This document shows, one piece after another, positions 33,900-42,597 of a stretch of DNA of 64,000 bases. The position numbers and the translations under genes were made by a program. The first letter of the stretch is position 1. Every line of letters starts with the position of its first letter. This DNA is from Singulisphaera sp. GP187 (GTDB lineage: Bacteria; Planctomycetota; Phycisphaerae; Phycisphaerales; SM1A02), in NCBI GenBank assembly GCA_945871915.1, contig CAMBXO010000005.1:1-64000 (forward strand), in the 5' to 3' direction. The notes under the pieces are model-generated. The model made no database searches. It saw nothing but the letters and a program-made list of their open reading frames with translations, and was not told the DNA's origin.

Positions 33900-34562
33900 T
33901 CAGCCGACCCACAGGGCGACTTGGTTGGCCCATTGGATGGACCACATGCGGCACGCATGCTCGATGGGGGCGAAAAACCCAAGCATTCCAAAGGCAAAAA
34001 TGGCGATCCATCCAAATTGCTGGGCCTGCGGGCTTTCAATGATCGGCCGCAGTGGTGCGAAAAGTCCTGCAAAAACTTTGCTGCCATCAAGTGGCGGAAA
34101 CGGAAGCATGTTGAATGCGGCCAGAAATAAATTCAGCCATCCACCCGTGAGAAGGAACACTTGAAGATTGTCATAGGCAGGTGTGGAGGATGGCCCCTTG
34201 ACTATCCACACACCAAGAGCCGTGAGTGTGAGTGCCGCAAGAAGAATGTTCATCGCGGGGCCGGCCGCACTCACCAGCACATCGCCCAGCCGTTTCATTC
34301 GGAACTTCCACGGGGCAACTGGCATTTGTCCCCATGCGAAACCCACCAAAAGAAAAAACAGAAGCGAGGTGCCGCCCATGTGAACCAGTGGATTGAAATT
34401 CATGTGACCCGCGTGGCGCGGCGTGTCATCGCCTTGCCACATGGCCGCCCATCCGTGCGCCAGTTCGTGCAGCATCACACTGACCAGAACCCAGAACACC
34501 CAACTTGAAAGCAACACGGGGCTGCGTTCCCAAAGATCATGCATCCACCAGCCGCTTGCCAT
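33900..34562 (-). CDS. M50-family site-2-type membrane metalloprotease
   Basis: 220-residue polytopic membrane protein with the zinc motif HELAH (about residues 32-36) inside VSVMLHELAHGWAAM and the second motif NMLPFPPLDGSKV near 160, typical of S2P/SpoIVFB-like peptidases of the short site-2 branch. The middle carries SAAGPAMNILLAALTLTALG. It could process a membrane-bound regulator by intramembrane cleavage. No PDZ or CBS domain is present. It lies 21 bases downstream of the amidohydrolase gene on the same strand. Confidence 0.85.
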   Translation of the reverse strand: MASGWWMHDLWERSPVLLSSWVFWVLVSVMLHELAHGWAAMWQGDDTPRHAGHMNFNPLVHMGGTSLLFFLLVGFAWGQMPVAPWKFRMKRLGDVLVSAAGPAMNILLAALTLTALGVWIVKGPSSTPAYDNLQVFLLTGGWLNLFLAAFNMLPFPPLDGSKVFAGLFAPLRPIIESPQAQQFGWIAIFAFGMLGFFAPIEHACRMWSIQWANQVALWVG

Positions 34563-34583
34563 GGCAGCAGGATAGTGATTGCG

Positions 34584-36125
34584 TTAGGTGGCGTAGGAAA
34601 GTTCACCGCCGTGCATGCACCACCGAACTTTGGGCGGATGCGTAACCCAATTGCAGCGGAAGGGGTCGCGGTCGAGTGAAACCAAGTCGGCGGACAGGCC
34701 GGGTGCAAGGCGACCCGTTCGATTGTCGCATCGCAAACACCGTGCGGCGTCGATCGTGTAAGCGCGCAGCGCGCTGTCGGGCGAGAGATTTTCCTGCGGT
34801 TGGCAGGGGTCGTTGCCGGCATCCAAACTGGTGATGGCCGTGCGCATGCCCGCGAGAACATCGGGCGGCACAATCGGCCAATCGCTTCCAAAGGCAAGCA
34901 TGCCTCCAGCCGCGGCGATGGAGCGGAACGCAAAGAAGCGATCGCTTCGATCGGCTCCGAGTGCAATGGGAAGCGTGGCGGCGTCAAAGAATTTGTGCAG
35001 TGGTTGCATGCTGGCCCAGCGACCTTTCATACGGTGAAGATCAGCAGGATGAATGGTCTGTGCGTGTTCAAAGCGAATCTCGGCACGCGAGGTCGGCCTT
35101 CGAAGTTCGACTGCGTCGGCCGCGTCAAGGGCAACCCGCAAGGCCGCGTCACCGATCGCGTGCATACTCATTGTGAAACCGCGTCGCACGCCCTCATCCA
35201 GCCACTGCTGCAACACTCCGCGTTCCGCAAGTTCGACCAGCATTCCGAAGTTGCTTGGATCATCGGTGTAGGGTTCCAACATGCGAGCCGTGCGGCTGCC
35301 GAGAGTTCCATCGATGAATGACTTGAATCCAATGATGGCCAGTGCATCATCGCTTTGAATGCAATTGGCAAGATTCCAGTCAAGGGGCCACTCGCGATCT
35401 AAGAGAGTGGCTCGGATTCGAAGTGGAAGTTCGCGACGAAGCGGATCAATCGCTTCGGCAAGATCGCGCGCGTAGTCCATGGTGCCAACGGTCGCGATGC
35501 CGTGTGCGGCGAGCGCACGCGATGCGGCGCGCACACCTTCGCGACGCTCCTGAACGGTTGACTCGGGGACACATGATTTGGCCCACTGCCACGCGGCCTG
35601 TTCAAGAAACAGGCCCGTTGGCGCACCAGTTGCGTCTCGCTCCACGCGACCGCCGGGAGGGTTTTCACGCAGATCAAATCGAGTGGCCACCAATCGAAGC
35701 GCGGCTCGATTCAGCACGCACGCATGCTGATCCATTCGCCATGCGATCGCGGGGCGGTCGGCGAGCGGGCCAAACCAGTCGGCATGTGGCATGCCTCCGC
35801 CCCAACGGGTTTGATCCCATCCGTGTGCCTTCAGCCACCGGCCTGGTTGCAGGGTTTGATGTGCTGCGGCGATTGCCTCAGAAAATTGTTCTCGCGAACC
35901 AGCGTGTGAGAGATTGGTTTCAGTGAGTGACAATCCACCAAGCGTCAGGTGAAGGTGCGAGTCAATAAATGCCGGGCCAACCCACGGGCCACCGTCAAGG
36001 TCGTGGTCGGCGGATCCGCTGTCCAGCGTTTCGATCCGTGCGTTGTCGACCACCAATGATCTCGCTAGTGGTCGTGCTTCGTCGGCGGTCCAAATGTTTT
36101 CGGCTCTTACTCGAATGCGCGGCAT
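34584..36125 (-). CDS. Amidohydrolase family 3 (YtcJ-like)
   Basis: 513-residue metal-dependent hydrolase of the amidohydrolase_3 group. The HxH metal motif is AFIDSHLHLTLGG near residue 56. The metal ligands of the C-terminal half are SMHAIGDAAL near 330 and FGSDWPIVPPDVLAG near 418. The short N-terminal ENIWTADEARP strand is typical of composite beta domains. Substrate is unknown. The start at 36125 (MPRIRVRAENI) is 17 bases from the divergent lipoprotein start. Confidence 0.8.
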   Translation of the reverse strand: MPRIRVRAENIWTADEARPLARSLVVDNARIETLDSGSADHDLDGGPWVGPAFIDSHLHLTLGGLSLTETNLSHAGSREQFSEAIAAAHQTLQPGRWLKAHGWDQTRWGGGMPHADWFGPLADRPAIAWRMDQHACVLNRAALRLVATRFDLRENPPGGRVERDATGAPTGLFLEQAAWQWAKSCVPESTVQERREGVRAASRALAAHGIATVGTMDYARDLAEAIDPLRRELPLRIRATLLDREWPLDWNLANCIQSDDALAIIGFKSFIDGTLGSRTARMLEPYTDDPSNFGMLVELAERGVLQQWLDEGVRRGFTMSMHAIGDAALRVALDAADAVELRRPTSRAEIRFEHAQTIHPADLHRMKGRWASMQPLHKFFDAATLPIALGADRSDRFFAFRSIAAAGGMLAFGSDWPIVPPDVLAGMRTAITSLDAGNDPCQPQENLSPDSALRAYTIDAARCLRCDNRTGRLAPGLSADLVSLDRDPFRCNWVTHPPKVRWCMHGGELSYAT

Positions 36126-36142
36126 GGGAGTATCGTAGAGAG

Positions 36143-36757
36143 ATGAAATGGACCGTTCGATTGCTGCGTCCGTTTGTGTTGATCCTTGCAACCGCGTGCG
36201 GTGATGGGGTTCCGCAGCCCAAGCCACCAACGCCGGTTCGTTCGGCATCGTCATCTCCATCTTCAGAAGTGCAAAGCATCAGCACGGCAGCCAGCGATCC
36301 GGCCGTCATGCAATGCGGCGAGTTGGAATTTCCTAAACCACCTGAATGGGAATGGGTGAAGCCAGCCGTTGCATTTCGAACGCTGCAGTATCGAGTTCCG
36401 CACGCGGCGGGTGATGGCGAATTGATCGTGAGTGCCTTTGCGATTGGTGACGGCGGTGGCGTGCAGGCCAACATTGACCGGTGGCAGAAGCAGTTTCAGG
36501 GTGCGGATGGAATGGCCGTTGAAGTGACCAAGTCAGAACGCACGGTGGCGGGAATTCAAGTGACTCGTGCGGATTGCGCCGGATTGTTTTTGGGAATGGG
36601 AATGGAAAAAGGAAAACCTGGCATGGCACAGTTAGGGGCAATCGTGCAGGGGCCACAGCAGATGATTTTTATTCGACTGATTGGTCCGCAGGCAACGGTT
36701 GACGCATGGCGAAGTGCGTTCGAGCGAATGATCGACGGGCTGGTGGTGGAGAAGTGA
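36143..36757 (+). CDS. Probable lipoprotein of unknown function
   Basis: 204 residues. The N-terminal hydrophobic segment with FVLILATACGD looks like a lipobox (A-T-A-C at about residues 15-18), so the mature protein would be anchored to a membrane. It is followed by a Pro/Ser-rich linker and a C-terminal domain of about 130 residues (VPHAAGDGELIVSAFAIGDG, then LGAIVQGPQQMIFIRLIG). I recognise no family. Confidence 0.7.
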   Translation: MKWTVRLLRPFVLILATACGDGVPQPKPPTPVRSASSSPSSEVQSISTAASDPAVMQCGELEFPKPPEWEWVKPAVAFRTLQYRVPHAAGDGELIVSAFAIGDGGGVQANIDRWQKQFQGADGMAVEVTKSERTVAGIQVTRADCAGLFLGMGMEKGKPGMAQLGAIVQGPQQMIFIRLIGPQATVDAWRSAFERMIDGLVVEK

Positions 36758-36788
36758 GGGTGGGGGGGCAAATAACAACCCCCGTCCC
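36758..36788. terminator. G-tract/C-tract hairpin between convergent genes
   Basis: GGGTGGGGGGG (36758-36768) faces CCCCCGTCCC (36779-36788) across an A-rich loop, directly after the lipoprotein stop and just before the dismutase stop. It could form a bidirectional terminator hairpin for the two convergent genes. The G-tract might also form other structures. Confidence 0.45.
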
Positions 36789-36791
36789 TGG

Positions 36792-37544
36792 TTATTGGAA
36801 GCGGGTGTTGACTTCGTTCCAGTTCACCACATCCCACCAACTCTTGAGATAGTCGGCGCGGCGATTCTGGTACTTCAAGTAGTACGCGTGTTCCCACACA
36901 TCCACGCCCAACAGCGGCTTGCCAATGGCATCCACCAATCCGGTCATCAGCGGATTGTCTTGATTGGGTGTGCTCATGATCGCCAGCGACCCATCCGGTT
37001 TCTTGATCAGCCACGACCAGCCACTTCCGAATCGTTTCATGCCGGCATCTGCAAGTTTGGCCTTGAAGTCATTGAGATTTCCAAACGCCTTGTCAATGGC
37101 CGCCGCAAGCGGTGCGCTCGGTGCTCCACCTTTGCCCGCAGGCGCCATCAACACCCAGAACAGCGAGTGATTGAAATGCCCGCCGCCATTGTTTCGCACC
37201 GCACCCTTGATTGAATCTGGAAGCGACCCAACACCCGCGCAGATTTCTTCGATGCTCTTTGATTGCAAATCCGCGTGTCCTTCCAACGCCTTATTCAAAT
37301 TGTCCACATACGCCTGATGGTGCTTGGTGCGATGAATGTTCATCGTGAGCGCATCGATGGATGGTTCAAGGGCATTCTCTGCATACGGCAAGGCTGGAAG
37401 TGTGAAAGGCATGAAGTGCTCCTGATGTTGTTGGTTTGAAAAGTGTGCCAATCCGCGAGAACCGCTTCCGAATGCCGCAAGGGCACCAAGCCCGGCAAGC
37501 GAGCCCTTGAGAAAATCCCTCCGTGGGGCAAGGGGTTCGGGCAT
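36792..37544 (-). CDS. Superoxide dismutase (Fe/Mn), possible Tat-exported form
   Basis: Converts superoxide to H2O2 and O2. The Fe/Mn-SOD core begins at [20 protein letters not shown]. Metal ligands are His in [12 protein letters not shown], His in [11 protein letters not shown], and Asp/His in [18 protein letters not shown]. The sequence pattern favours Mn or cambialistic use. The long form (250 aa, ATG 37544) has a twin-arginine signal ([18 protein letters not shown]). An internal ATG at 37412 has AGGAG six bases upstream and would give a 206-residue cytoplasmic form. Both may be made. Confidence 0.9.
   Translation of the reverse strand: MPEPLAPRRDFLKGSLAGLGALAAFGSGSRGLAHFSNQQHQEHFMPFTLPALPYAENALEPSIDALTMNIHRTKHHQAYVDNLNKALEGHADLQSKSIEEICAGVGSLPDSIKGAVRNNGGGHFNHSLFWVLMAPAGKGGAPSAPLAAAIDKAFGNLNDFKAKLADAGMKRFGSGWSWLIKKPDGSLAIMSTPNQDNPLMTGLVDAIGKPLLGVDVWEHAYYLKYQNRRADYLKSWWDVVNWNEVNTRFQ
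37419..37423 (-). promoter_or_regulatory. Strong internal ribosome site in sodA/B-like gene
   Basis: AGGAG (on the minus strand) ends 6 bases before the in-frame ATG at 37412, which starts exactly at the mature SOD domain ([12 protein letters not shown]). It is much better than anything before the ATG at 37544, so it may be the main start or a second one. Confidence 0.55.
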
Positions 37545-37615
37545 GTGCAGACGATAGGGTTGGTTGACTCACTCCGCCACCGGCCGCGAATCGGCGGTGT
37601 GCGTAGGCTTCGTGC

Positions 37616-38659
37616 ATGCAAGGTGAGGACCGAGCCATGGATGCCGCAGCGAATCGAGCAGGCGAGGGGTTGCGAACCGCCGAAGATGCTCTTCGATTTG
37701 CACTGGATCGCGGTGATTTGGTTGAGCGAACCAAATCACTTCGGCATCGCCTGCGAACGGTTCTGGAAGCGGTGAATGCGATGCATTGGATGGTGCATCG
37801 AGATGCCGCCGGAGATGTGGGCCAGCATGTTCACGGCTCGCGAGAACATGATCGCCAGGGTGTGCGAGGGGTTGCGATCGCTGCCATGAAGCGTTCCATC
37901 GAGGCTCTTCGATCGCTTGAAGAGTTTGGAAAGTTGACCGAGGGATCGCTCGCTCGAGAGTGTGCGGCGCTTCGGTATGCCGCGTATGACCTTGAACGAG
38001 ATGTCATGCTTGCATTTGGTTCACCGCACCGCCGTCAGCCGCGGCTGTGTTTGCTGATCACGGAATCGCTTTGCACACTTCCGTGGAGGGACACACTCAA
38101 AGCCGCCATCGATGGTGGCGTGGACATGGTGCAGGTACGAGAAAAAGATTTTACTCCTCGCGCCCTCCTGCAACGGGTACGCGAGGTGATGGCCCTTGCC
38201 AAGCCACGGGGCGTTGGCGTGATTGTGAATGACTCTCTTGATGTGGCGATTGCCGCGCGCGCTGATGGTGTGCATCTTGGTCGCGACGACTTGCCATTGA
38301 TCGAAGCTCGTCGCATTGCGGGGCCTGAGTTGTTACTTGGCGCCACGGCTCATGACCTTTGTGAAGCGGCCTCTGCAATCGAAGCCGGCGCGGATGTGCT
38401 TGGCATTGGAGCCATGTTTGCCACACCGCTCAAGCCCGGTCAACACGCGAGTGGTCCCGGGTTTCTCAAGGAATTCATCGAGCGATTCCCTCGCACGCCC
38501 CATGTGGCCATCGGCGGAATCCATTCTGGAAACATGGAGGCGCTCACGGCGGTCGGTGTACGGGGCGTGGCCGTTTGTTCGGCCATCTGTTCATCCAAGG
38601 ATCCGGCTTCGGCGGCGGCAGCGATGTGTGCGGCGATGGCGGGTGTGTGCCAACCATGA
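37616..38659 (+). CDS. thiE: Thiamine-phosphate synthase with N-terminal ThiD2-like domain
   Basis: 347 residues in two parts. Residues about 1-125 contain AMDAAANRAGEGLRTAEDAL and AMKRSIEALRSLEEFGKL, the pattern of the N-terminal domain of cyanobacterial-type ThiE (ThiD2 family, HMP-phosphate kinase-related). Residues about 140-345 are the TMP synthase barrel with LCLLITESLC, VDMVQVREKDFTPRAL, GVIVNDSLDVAIAARADGVH, LGRDDLP and IGAMFATPLKPG (phosphate loop GGIHSGN later). It joins HMP-PP and thiazole phosphate. The stop overlaps the next start (ATGA). Confidence 0.85.
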   Translation: MQGEDRAMDAAANRAGEGLRTAEDALRFALDRGDLVERTKSLRHRLRTVLEAVNAMHWMVHRDAAGDVGQHVHGSREHDRQGVRGVAIAAMKRSIEALRSLEEFGKLTEGSLARECAALRYAAYDLERDVMLAFGSPHRRQPRLCLLITESLCTLPWRDTLKAAIDGGVDMVQVREKDFTPRALLQRVREVMALAKPRGVGVIVNDSLDVAIAARADGVHLGRDDLPLIEARRIAGPELLLGATAHDLCEAASAIEAGADVLGIGAMFATPLKPGQHASGPGFLKEFIERFPRTPHVAIGGIHSGNMEALTAVGVRGVAVCSAICSSKDPASAAAAMCAAMAGVCQP

Positions 38660-39477
38660 GTCGCGCACTGGCCCAGCTGACCCTGCTGGGAACAGGAACC
38701 AGTTCAGGAATTCCGGTGATTGGCTGCCGCTGCGACACCTGTACCAGCAGCGATGCCAAAGATCGTCGGCTTCGCACGGGGGCCTTGCTCCGCTTTACAT
38801 GCGATCAGGGAGAGCGGCGAGCAATCCTTCTGGATGTTCCCCCTGATCATCGCGAGCAAAGTCTGCGGGTGGGATTGGATCGTTGTGATGGCATCGTTCT
38901 GACGCATGCGCACGTAGATCATATTTTTGGCCTCGACGAAGTTCGTCGTTACAACGCGCTGATGCGACGCGCGATTCCTGTGTACGGTGATGATCCAACA
39001 TGGGATCAGTTGCATCGGGTCTATCGCCACATTCTTAGTCCCCAGGAAAATGTCAATGACAGCTTTGTCGCCGAGTTACAGGCGCACCGAGTGCGCCACG
39101 GTGACAGGGTGAATCTGCATGGAGTTCAAGCCACGGCATTTACGTTGTGGCACGGCAACTTGGCGATTCTTGGTTGGCGATTCGATGGACCGACCGACGA
39201 CCCGCTCTTTCCGCTGGCCTATTGCACGGATGTGAATCGCATTCCATCGGAAAGTCAGCCGATGCTCATTGGGGTCCGCACGTTGGTGCTGGACATGCTG
39301 CGACCGCGGCCTCATGACACCCATTTCACATGCGACGAGGCGATTGAAACGGCCCGACAGATCGGTGCCGATCGAACCGTCTTTGTGCACATGACCCATG
39401 ACATTCGCCACGAACCAGTGAACGCGGGGCTTCCGCCCTCCATGCGACTTGGGTTTGACGGCATGACGCTGCCGTGA
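38656..39477 (+). CDS. MBL-fold phosphodiesterase (PhnP-like)
   Basis: 273 residues. N-terminal LTLLGTGTSSGIPVIGCRCD followed by CDTCTSSDAKDRRLR gives the PhnP-like cysteine-containing zinc site. The metallo-beta-lactamase motif is THAHVDHIFGLDEVR near residue 85, with later metal ligands in the FVHMTHDIRH region. PhnP acts on cyclic ribose phosphodiesters; this homologue's substrate is unknown and no phn genes are near. Its ATG overlaps the thiE stop (38656-38659). Confidence 0.8.
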   Translation: MSRALAQLTLLGTGTSSGIPVIGCRCDTCTSSDAKDRRLRTGALLRFTCDQGERRAILLDVPPDHREQSLRVGLDRCDGIVLTHAHVDHIFGLDEVRRYNALMRRAIPVYGDDPTWDQLHRVYRHILSPQENVNDSFVAELQAHRVRHGDRVNLHGVQATAFTLWHGNLAILGWRFDGPTDDPLFPLAYCTDVNRIPSESQPMLIGVRTLVLDMLRPRPHDTHFTCDEAIETARQIGADRTVFVHMTHDIRHEPVNAGLPPSMRLGFDGMTLP

Positions 39478-39567
39478 TGGATCGGCGGGGTCGCCGAACC
39501 CACATGTCCAATGGCATCGTTTCTCTGCATGCTGCAGTGAAGATGATTCGGCTAACATCTCGACCCC

Positions 39568-40446
39568 ATGGCACAGATCCGAGAGATCAAGAAGCGAATC
39601 GTTGCGGTCCGGACCATCCGCCGCATTACCAAAACGATGCAGATGATCGCAACCGCCAAATTCACGGCGAGCCTGTCTCGCGCCAAGGCTGGGCGACCCT
39701 ATATGGAGCGCATTCGGCAATTGGTGGCCGAAGTGGCGGCCCGCGCTGGCGACACATCGCATCCGCTTTGCATGCCACAGCCCAAGCCATCCAAGCGAGA
39801 ATTGATTCTTGTGGTCAGCAGCGATCGCGGTCTGTGCGGCGCCTACAACGGACACATCTTTCGCTCCGCTCTGAAAGCCATCAAGGCTTCGGCTGCGGCG
39901 GGCAATCATGTGGAAGTCGAAGTGGTTGGCAAGAAGGCGCTCGCCTTTCTCAAGTTTCAAAAGATTGCAGTCGCTCAGCGACATGTCTTTGGTGATAAGC
40001 CGCAGTTTGCACAGGTGGAACCACTGGCCCAGCGATTGATTGATGACTACCTCGCGGGCAAATTCGATTCCTGCCGCGTGGTGTTTATGCAATTCATCAG
40101 TGCCAGCAAGCAAGTGCCCGAAGTCATGCAATTGCTTCCCATGAGTCTCCCCGTTGCGCCGCAGACAACGGCGGCAAAATCTGCGATGGGTTTGTATGAG
40201 TTCAGTCCTACGGCGGATGAATTGCTCGGCGAATTACTGCCGCGGGCCGTCAAGGTGAGTTTGTTTCAAGCCATCATTGATGCCATTGTGAGTGAGAATG
40301 TCATGCGAATGGTGGCCATGAAAAGTGCCACGGACAACGCTGCGGGTCTTGGTCGAACACTGCATCGCAATTACAACCGCGCGCGACAGGCTCGCATCAC
40401 CACCGAACTCACGGAAATTGTTTCCGGCGCTGCTGCGCTGGCGTAA
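39568..40446 (+). CDS. atpG: ATP synthase gamma subunit
   Basis: Central stalk of F1. N-terminal QIREIKKRIVAVRTIRRITK and TMQMIATAKF are canonical. SSDRGLCGAYNG is near residue 88, and the C-terminal coiled coil TDNAAGLGRTLHRNYNRARQ near 260 inserts in the alpha/beta ring. The 292-residue length is normal. It stands alone: atpA before it and atpD and atpC after it, as in ordinary atp operons, are absent here. Confidence 0.93.
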   Translation: MAQIREIKKRIVAVRTIRRITKTMQMIATAKFTASLSRAKAGRPYMERIRQLVAEVAARAGDTSHPLCMPQPKPSKRELILVVSSDRGLCGAYNGHIFRSALKAIKASAAAGNHVEVEVVGKKALAFLKFQKIAVAQRHVFGDKPQFAQVEPLAQRLIDDYLAGKFDSCRVVFMQFISASKQVPEVMQLLPMSLPVAPQTTAAKSAMGLYEFSPTADELLGELLPRAVKVSLFQAIIDAIVSENVMRMVAMKSATDNAAGLGRTLHRNYNRARQARITTELTEIVSGAAALA

Positions 40447-40455
40447 GCCCGGCCG

Positions 40456-40959
40456 TCAATTGGCGGACGGTTTATTCGGCGGAGGCTGCGCCGCGGTCTG
40501 TGCGGACGAAGGCGCATCAGCGGGAACCGCCACACCGGTTTCCACATCGTTGCCATCTCGCTTCCAGGCTTTCAGTCCACCTTCCAGGGTGAATACATTG
40601 TCAAAACCAATTTCCATCAGTCGCTTGCTTGCGGCCTTGCCGATGGTGTCTTCCCAATCGCTGTCATACACAATGAATTGGTCATACCCCTTCAGAATGA
40701 GTTCGGCCTCGTTGCTCATGCGCGGAAACGGAAGACTGATCGCGCCGGGAATGTGACCGGCCGCAAACAATTCTGGAGTCCGCGGATCCACCCACACCGT
40801 ATTCAGTTTTTTATCAAAGAGTCCTGGAGTGGTATTCACCTTTTCAACGGCCTGAAAGGGCGTTACGAAAACCAAATCCCGATCACTGGTCTTTCGCGTG
40901 CAGCCTGCACACACCACACACGATGCGATGGCCAGAGAAACGATTCTTCGAAGGAGCAT
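40456..40959 (-). CDS. Rhodanese-domain lipoprotein lacking the catalytic cysteine
   Basis: 167 residues. The signal peptide ends in a lipobox (VVCAGCTRK), so the product is a membrane-attached periplasmic lipoprotein. The rhodanese fold is seen in VWVDPRTPELFAAGHIPGAI and LEGGLKAWKRDG. In the loop where active rhodaneses have C-x3-G-x-R-S, this protein reads FIVYDSDWEDTIGKAA, with Asp/Ser in place of cysteine. It probably has a binding or structural role rather than sulfur transfer. The Pro/Ala-rich end is low-complexity. Confidence 0.8.
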   Translation of the reverse strand: MLLRRIVSLAIASCVVCAGCTRKTSDRDLVFVTPFQAVEKVNTTPGLFDKKLNTVWVDPRTPELFAAGHIPGAISLPFPRMSNEAELILKGYDQFIVYDSDWEDTIGKAASKRLMEIGFDNVFTLEGGLKAWKRDGNDVETGVAVPADAPSSAQTAAQPPPNKPSAN

Positions 40960-41051
40960 GGTCTGATTGTGACCGTCAGACCTTCGCAGGGCAACTCGCA
41001 CATTCGGTGTGCTGTTGGCCTTTGGCCCATGATTCGTAGGATGCCGGTCTC

Positions 41052-41864
41052 ATGATTCAGGCTCTGCTGGTTCTCATGCTCGCAACGGTTCTTCCCATTG
41101 GGAATACCGAACAAGTTCGCGTTCACGGTGTTGCGTGGCATCGATTACCTGATGGCCGCGCCGCCATGGTGGTTCGCTTTCATGTGAAGCCAGGGTGGCA
41201 CATGTTCTGGACGAATCCCGGTGATTCGGGTGCACCACCTGAAGTGAAAGCAATCCTGCCTGCAGGTTGGAAGTTGGGCGAGCCCATTTGGCCGCGGCCT
41301 CGCATTCTGGATGACGACCACGAAACGGTATTTGTGCATGAAGGCGAGTGGGCGTGGCTGTTGCCAATTCACAGCGATTCAGCAGGAGCCACGCCGAATT
41401 TCGAAGTGGAATTGCAACTGAAATGGATGGCCTGCCAGGACGCATGTGTTGTTGGGCGAACGAGCGTGCGAGTGGCCGCACCGACTGGCGACCTCACGCC
41501 ACTTCCACATCAGATGGATGGTGGTTCGTATCCCACCACACTCGCCGCCGGAGACAGTGCCAAAGTTGTGGACCATGTCCTGCACCTTGACCTTGCGGAC
41601 ACCGGTCATGGTTCCGCCACTTTTCTTCAAGGTGTTGATCCCGGAGTGGATGTCGTTGGATCCAATCCGGTTGCATGCACGGTCGAGCAGGGGCGGATCA
41701 CATTGGCAAACGATTTACGCATTCGCGCCAACAATGCAAGGGGAAAGCCCTTGGCGATTCATGGGCTGGTGCTTCTGGGAACCAAGATCAGCGATCCATG
41801 CATTGCCATTCGCCTTCCCATTTCCGATACAAACGATCCCGTTCAAGGGCAACCGAGCCACTAG
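41052..41864 (+). CDS. Secreted protein with DsbD N-terminal-like domain
   Basis: 270 residues with a signal peptide (MIQALLVLMLATVLPIG). The body resembles the DsbD alpha-like domain: PGWHMFWTNPGDSGAPPEV near residue 47, PAGWKLGEPIWPRPR, and LKWMACQDACVVG near 125, where Cys-x3-Cys fits the DsbD-alpha redox site. A role in receiving electrons or carrying disulfides in the periplasm is inferred. The membrane part of DsbD is absent. A redoxin gene follows 43 bases later. Confidence 0.72.
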   Translation: MIQALLVLMLATVLPIGNTEQVRVHGVAWHRLPDGRAAMVVRFHVKPGWHMFWTNPGDSGAPPEVKAILPAGWKLGEPIWPRPRILDDDHETVFVHEGEWAWLLPIHSDSAGATPNFEVELQLKWMACQDACVVGRTSVRVAAPTGDLTPLPHQMDGGSYPTTLAAGDSAKVVDHVLHLDLADTGHGSATFLQGVDPGVDVVGSNPVACTVEQGRITLANDLRIRANNARGKPLAIHGLVLLGTKISDPCIAIRLPISDTNDPVQGQPSH

Positions 41865-41907
41865 CCTGTCGGGGCGTGGGTACGCTTTCAACAAAGGAAT
41901 TTCCACC

Positions 41908-42573
41908 ATGAAAAAGAATTGCCTGCTCTCCATGTTTGCTGCGTCCGTCCTTGCACTCGGTGCCGTGGCCATTGCCGCGAATAGCGAACAGGACAAGAAA
42001 CCATCAAAGGAAGTCAAAGCAGAGAAAGCCGAAATCGGCAAGCCCGCGCCGGCGTTCACGCTTACAACCGCAGAGGGCAAGAGTGTTTCACTCTCCGACT
42101 TTGCAGGCAAGACCGTTGTGCTGGAATGGTTCAGCCCCTATTGCCCATGGAGCGGCATGGAAAGCGACGACAGTTACTGGAGCACCGGGCGTGCGGCCAA
42201 AGTGGTGAGTGGCATCAAACAGGCCGATCCCGATGCTGTTTATTTGTGCATCAACAGCAACTTTGACGGCTATGACGGAAAGAGTGCTTCAGAGAATGGC
42301 AAGGACAGTATGGCCATCGTTGGCTCCGTCGGGGTTCCAGTTCTCTTGGATCTCACGGGCGTTGTCGGCAAAGCGTACGGAGCCAAAAGCACGCCGCATG
42401 TTTTTATTGTGAACACCAAGGGTGTGCTGGCTTACATCGGTGCGCCAACCACCAAGGACGGCAAGGAATTGTTTGCAGTTGAAGCCGTCAAAGCGATCAA
42501 AGAAGGCAAGGATCCCAAGCCTGCTGAAACCAAGAATTACGGTTGCGGTGTGAAGTATCAGAAGAAGGCGTGA
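41908..42573 (+). CDS. Secreted thioredoxin-fold redoxin (AhpC/TSA-like)
   Basis: 221 residues. Signal peptide CLLSMFAASVLALGAVAIAA, a Lys/Glu-rich linker, then a thioredoxin fold starting at IGKPAPAFTLTTAEGKSVSL and FAGKTVVLEWFSPYCPWSG. Only one cysteine lies in the usual N-terminal active-site position (PYCPWSG), so it resembles a single-Cys peroxiredoxin/ResA hybrid rather than a CxxC oxidoreductase. Further Cys occur in VYLCINSN and near the C-terminus (NYGCGVKY). The ribosome site is aaaggaatttccacc. With the preceding DsbD-like gene it suggests a periplasmic redox function. Confidence 0.75.
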   Translation: MKKNCLLSMFAASVLALGAVAIAANSEQDKKPSKEVKAEKAEIGKPAPAFTLTTAEGKSVSLSDFAGKTVVLEWFSPYCPWSGMESDDSYWSTGRAAKVVSGIKQADPDAVYLCINSNFDGYDGKSASENGKDSMAIVGSVGVPVLLDLTGVVGKAYGAKSTPHVFIVNTKGVLAYIGAPTTKDGKELFAVEAVKAIKEGKDPKPAETKNYGCGVKYQKKA

Positions 42574-42597
42574 CGACGACTCTCTGGTGTTCGCTGC

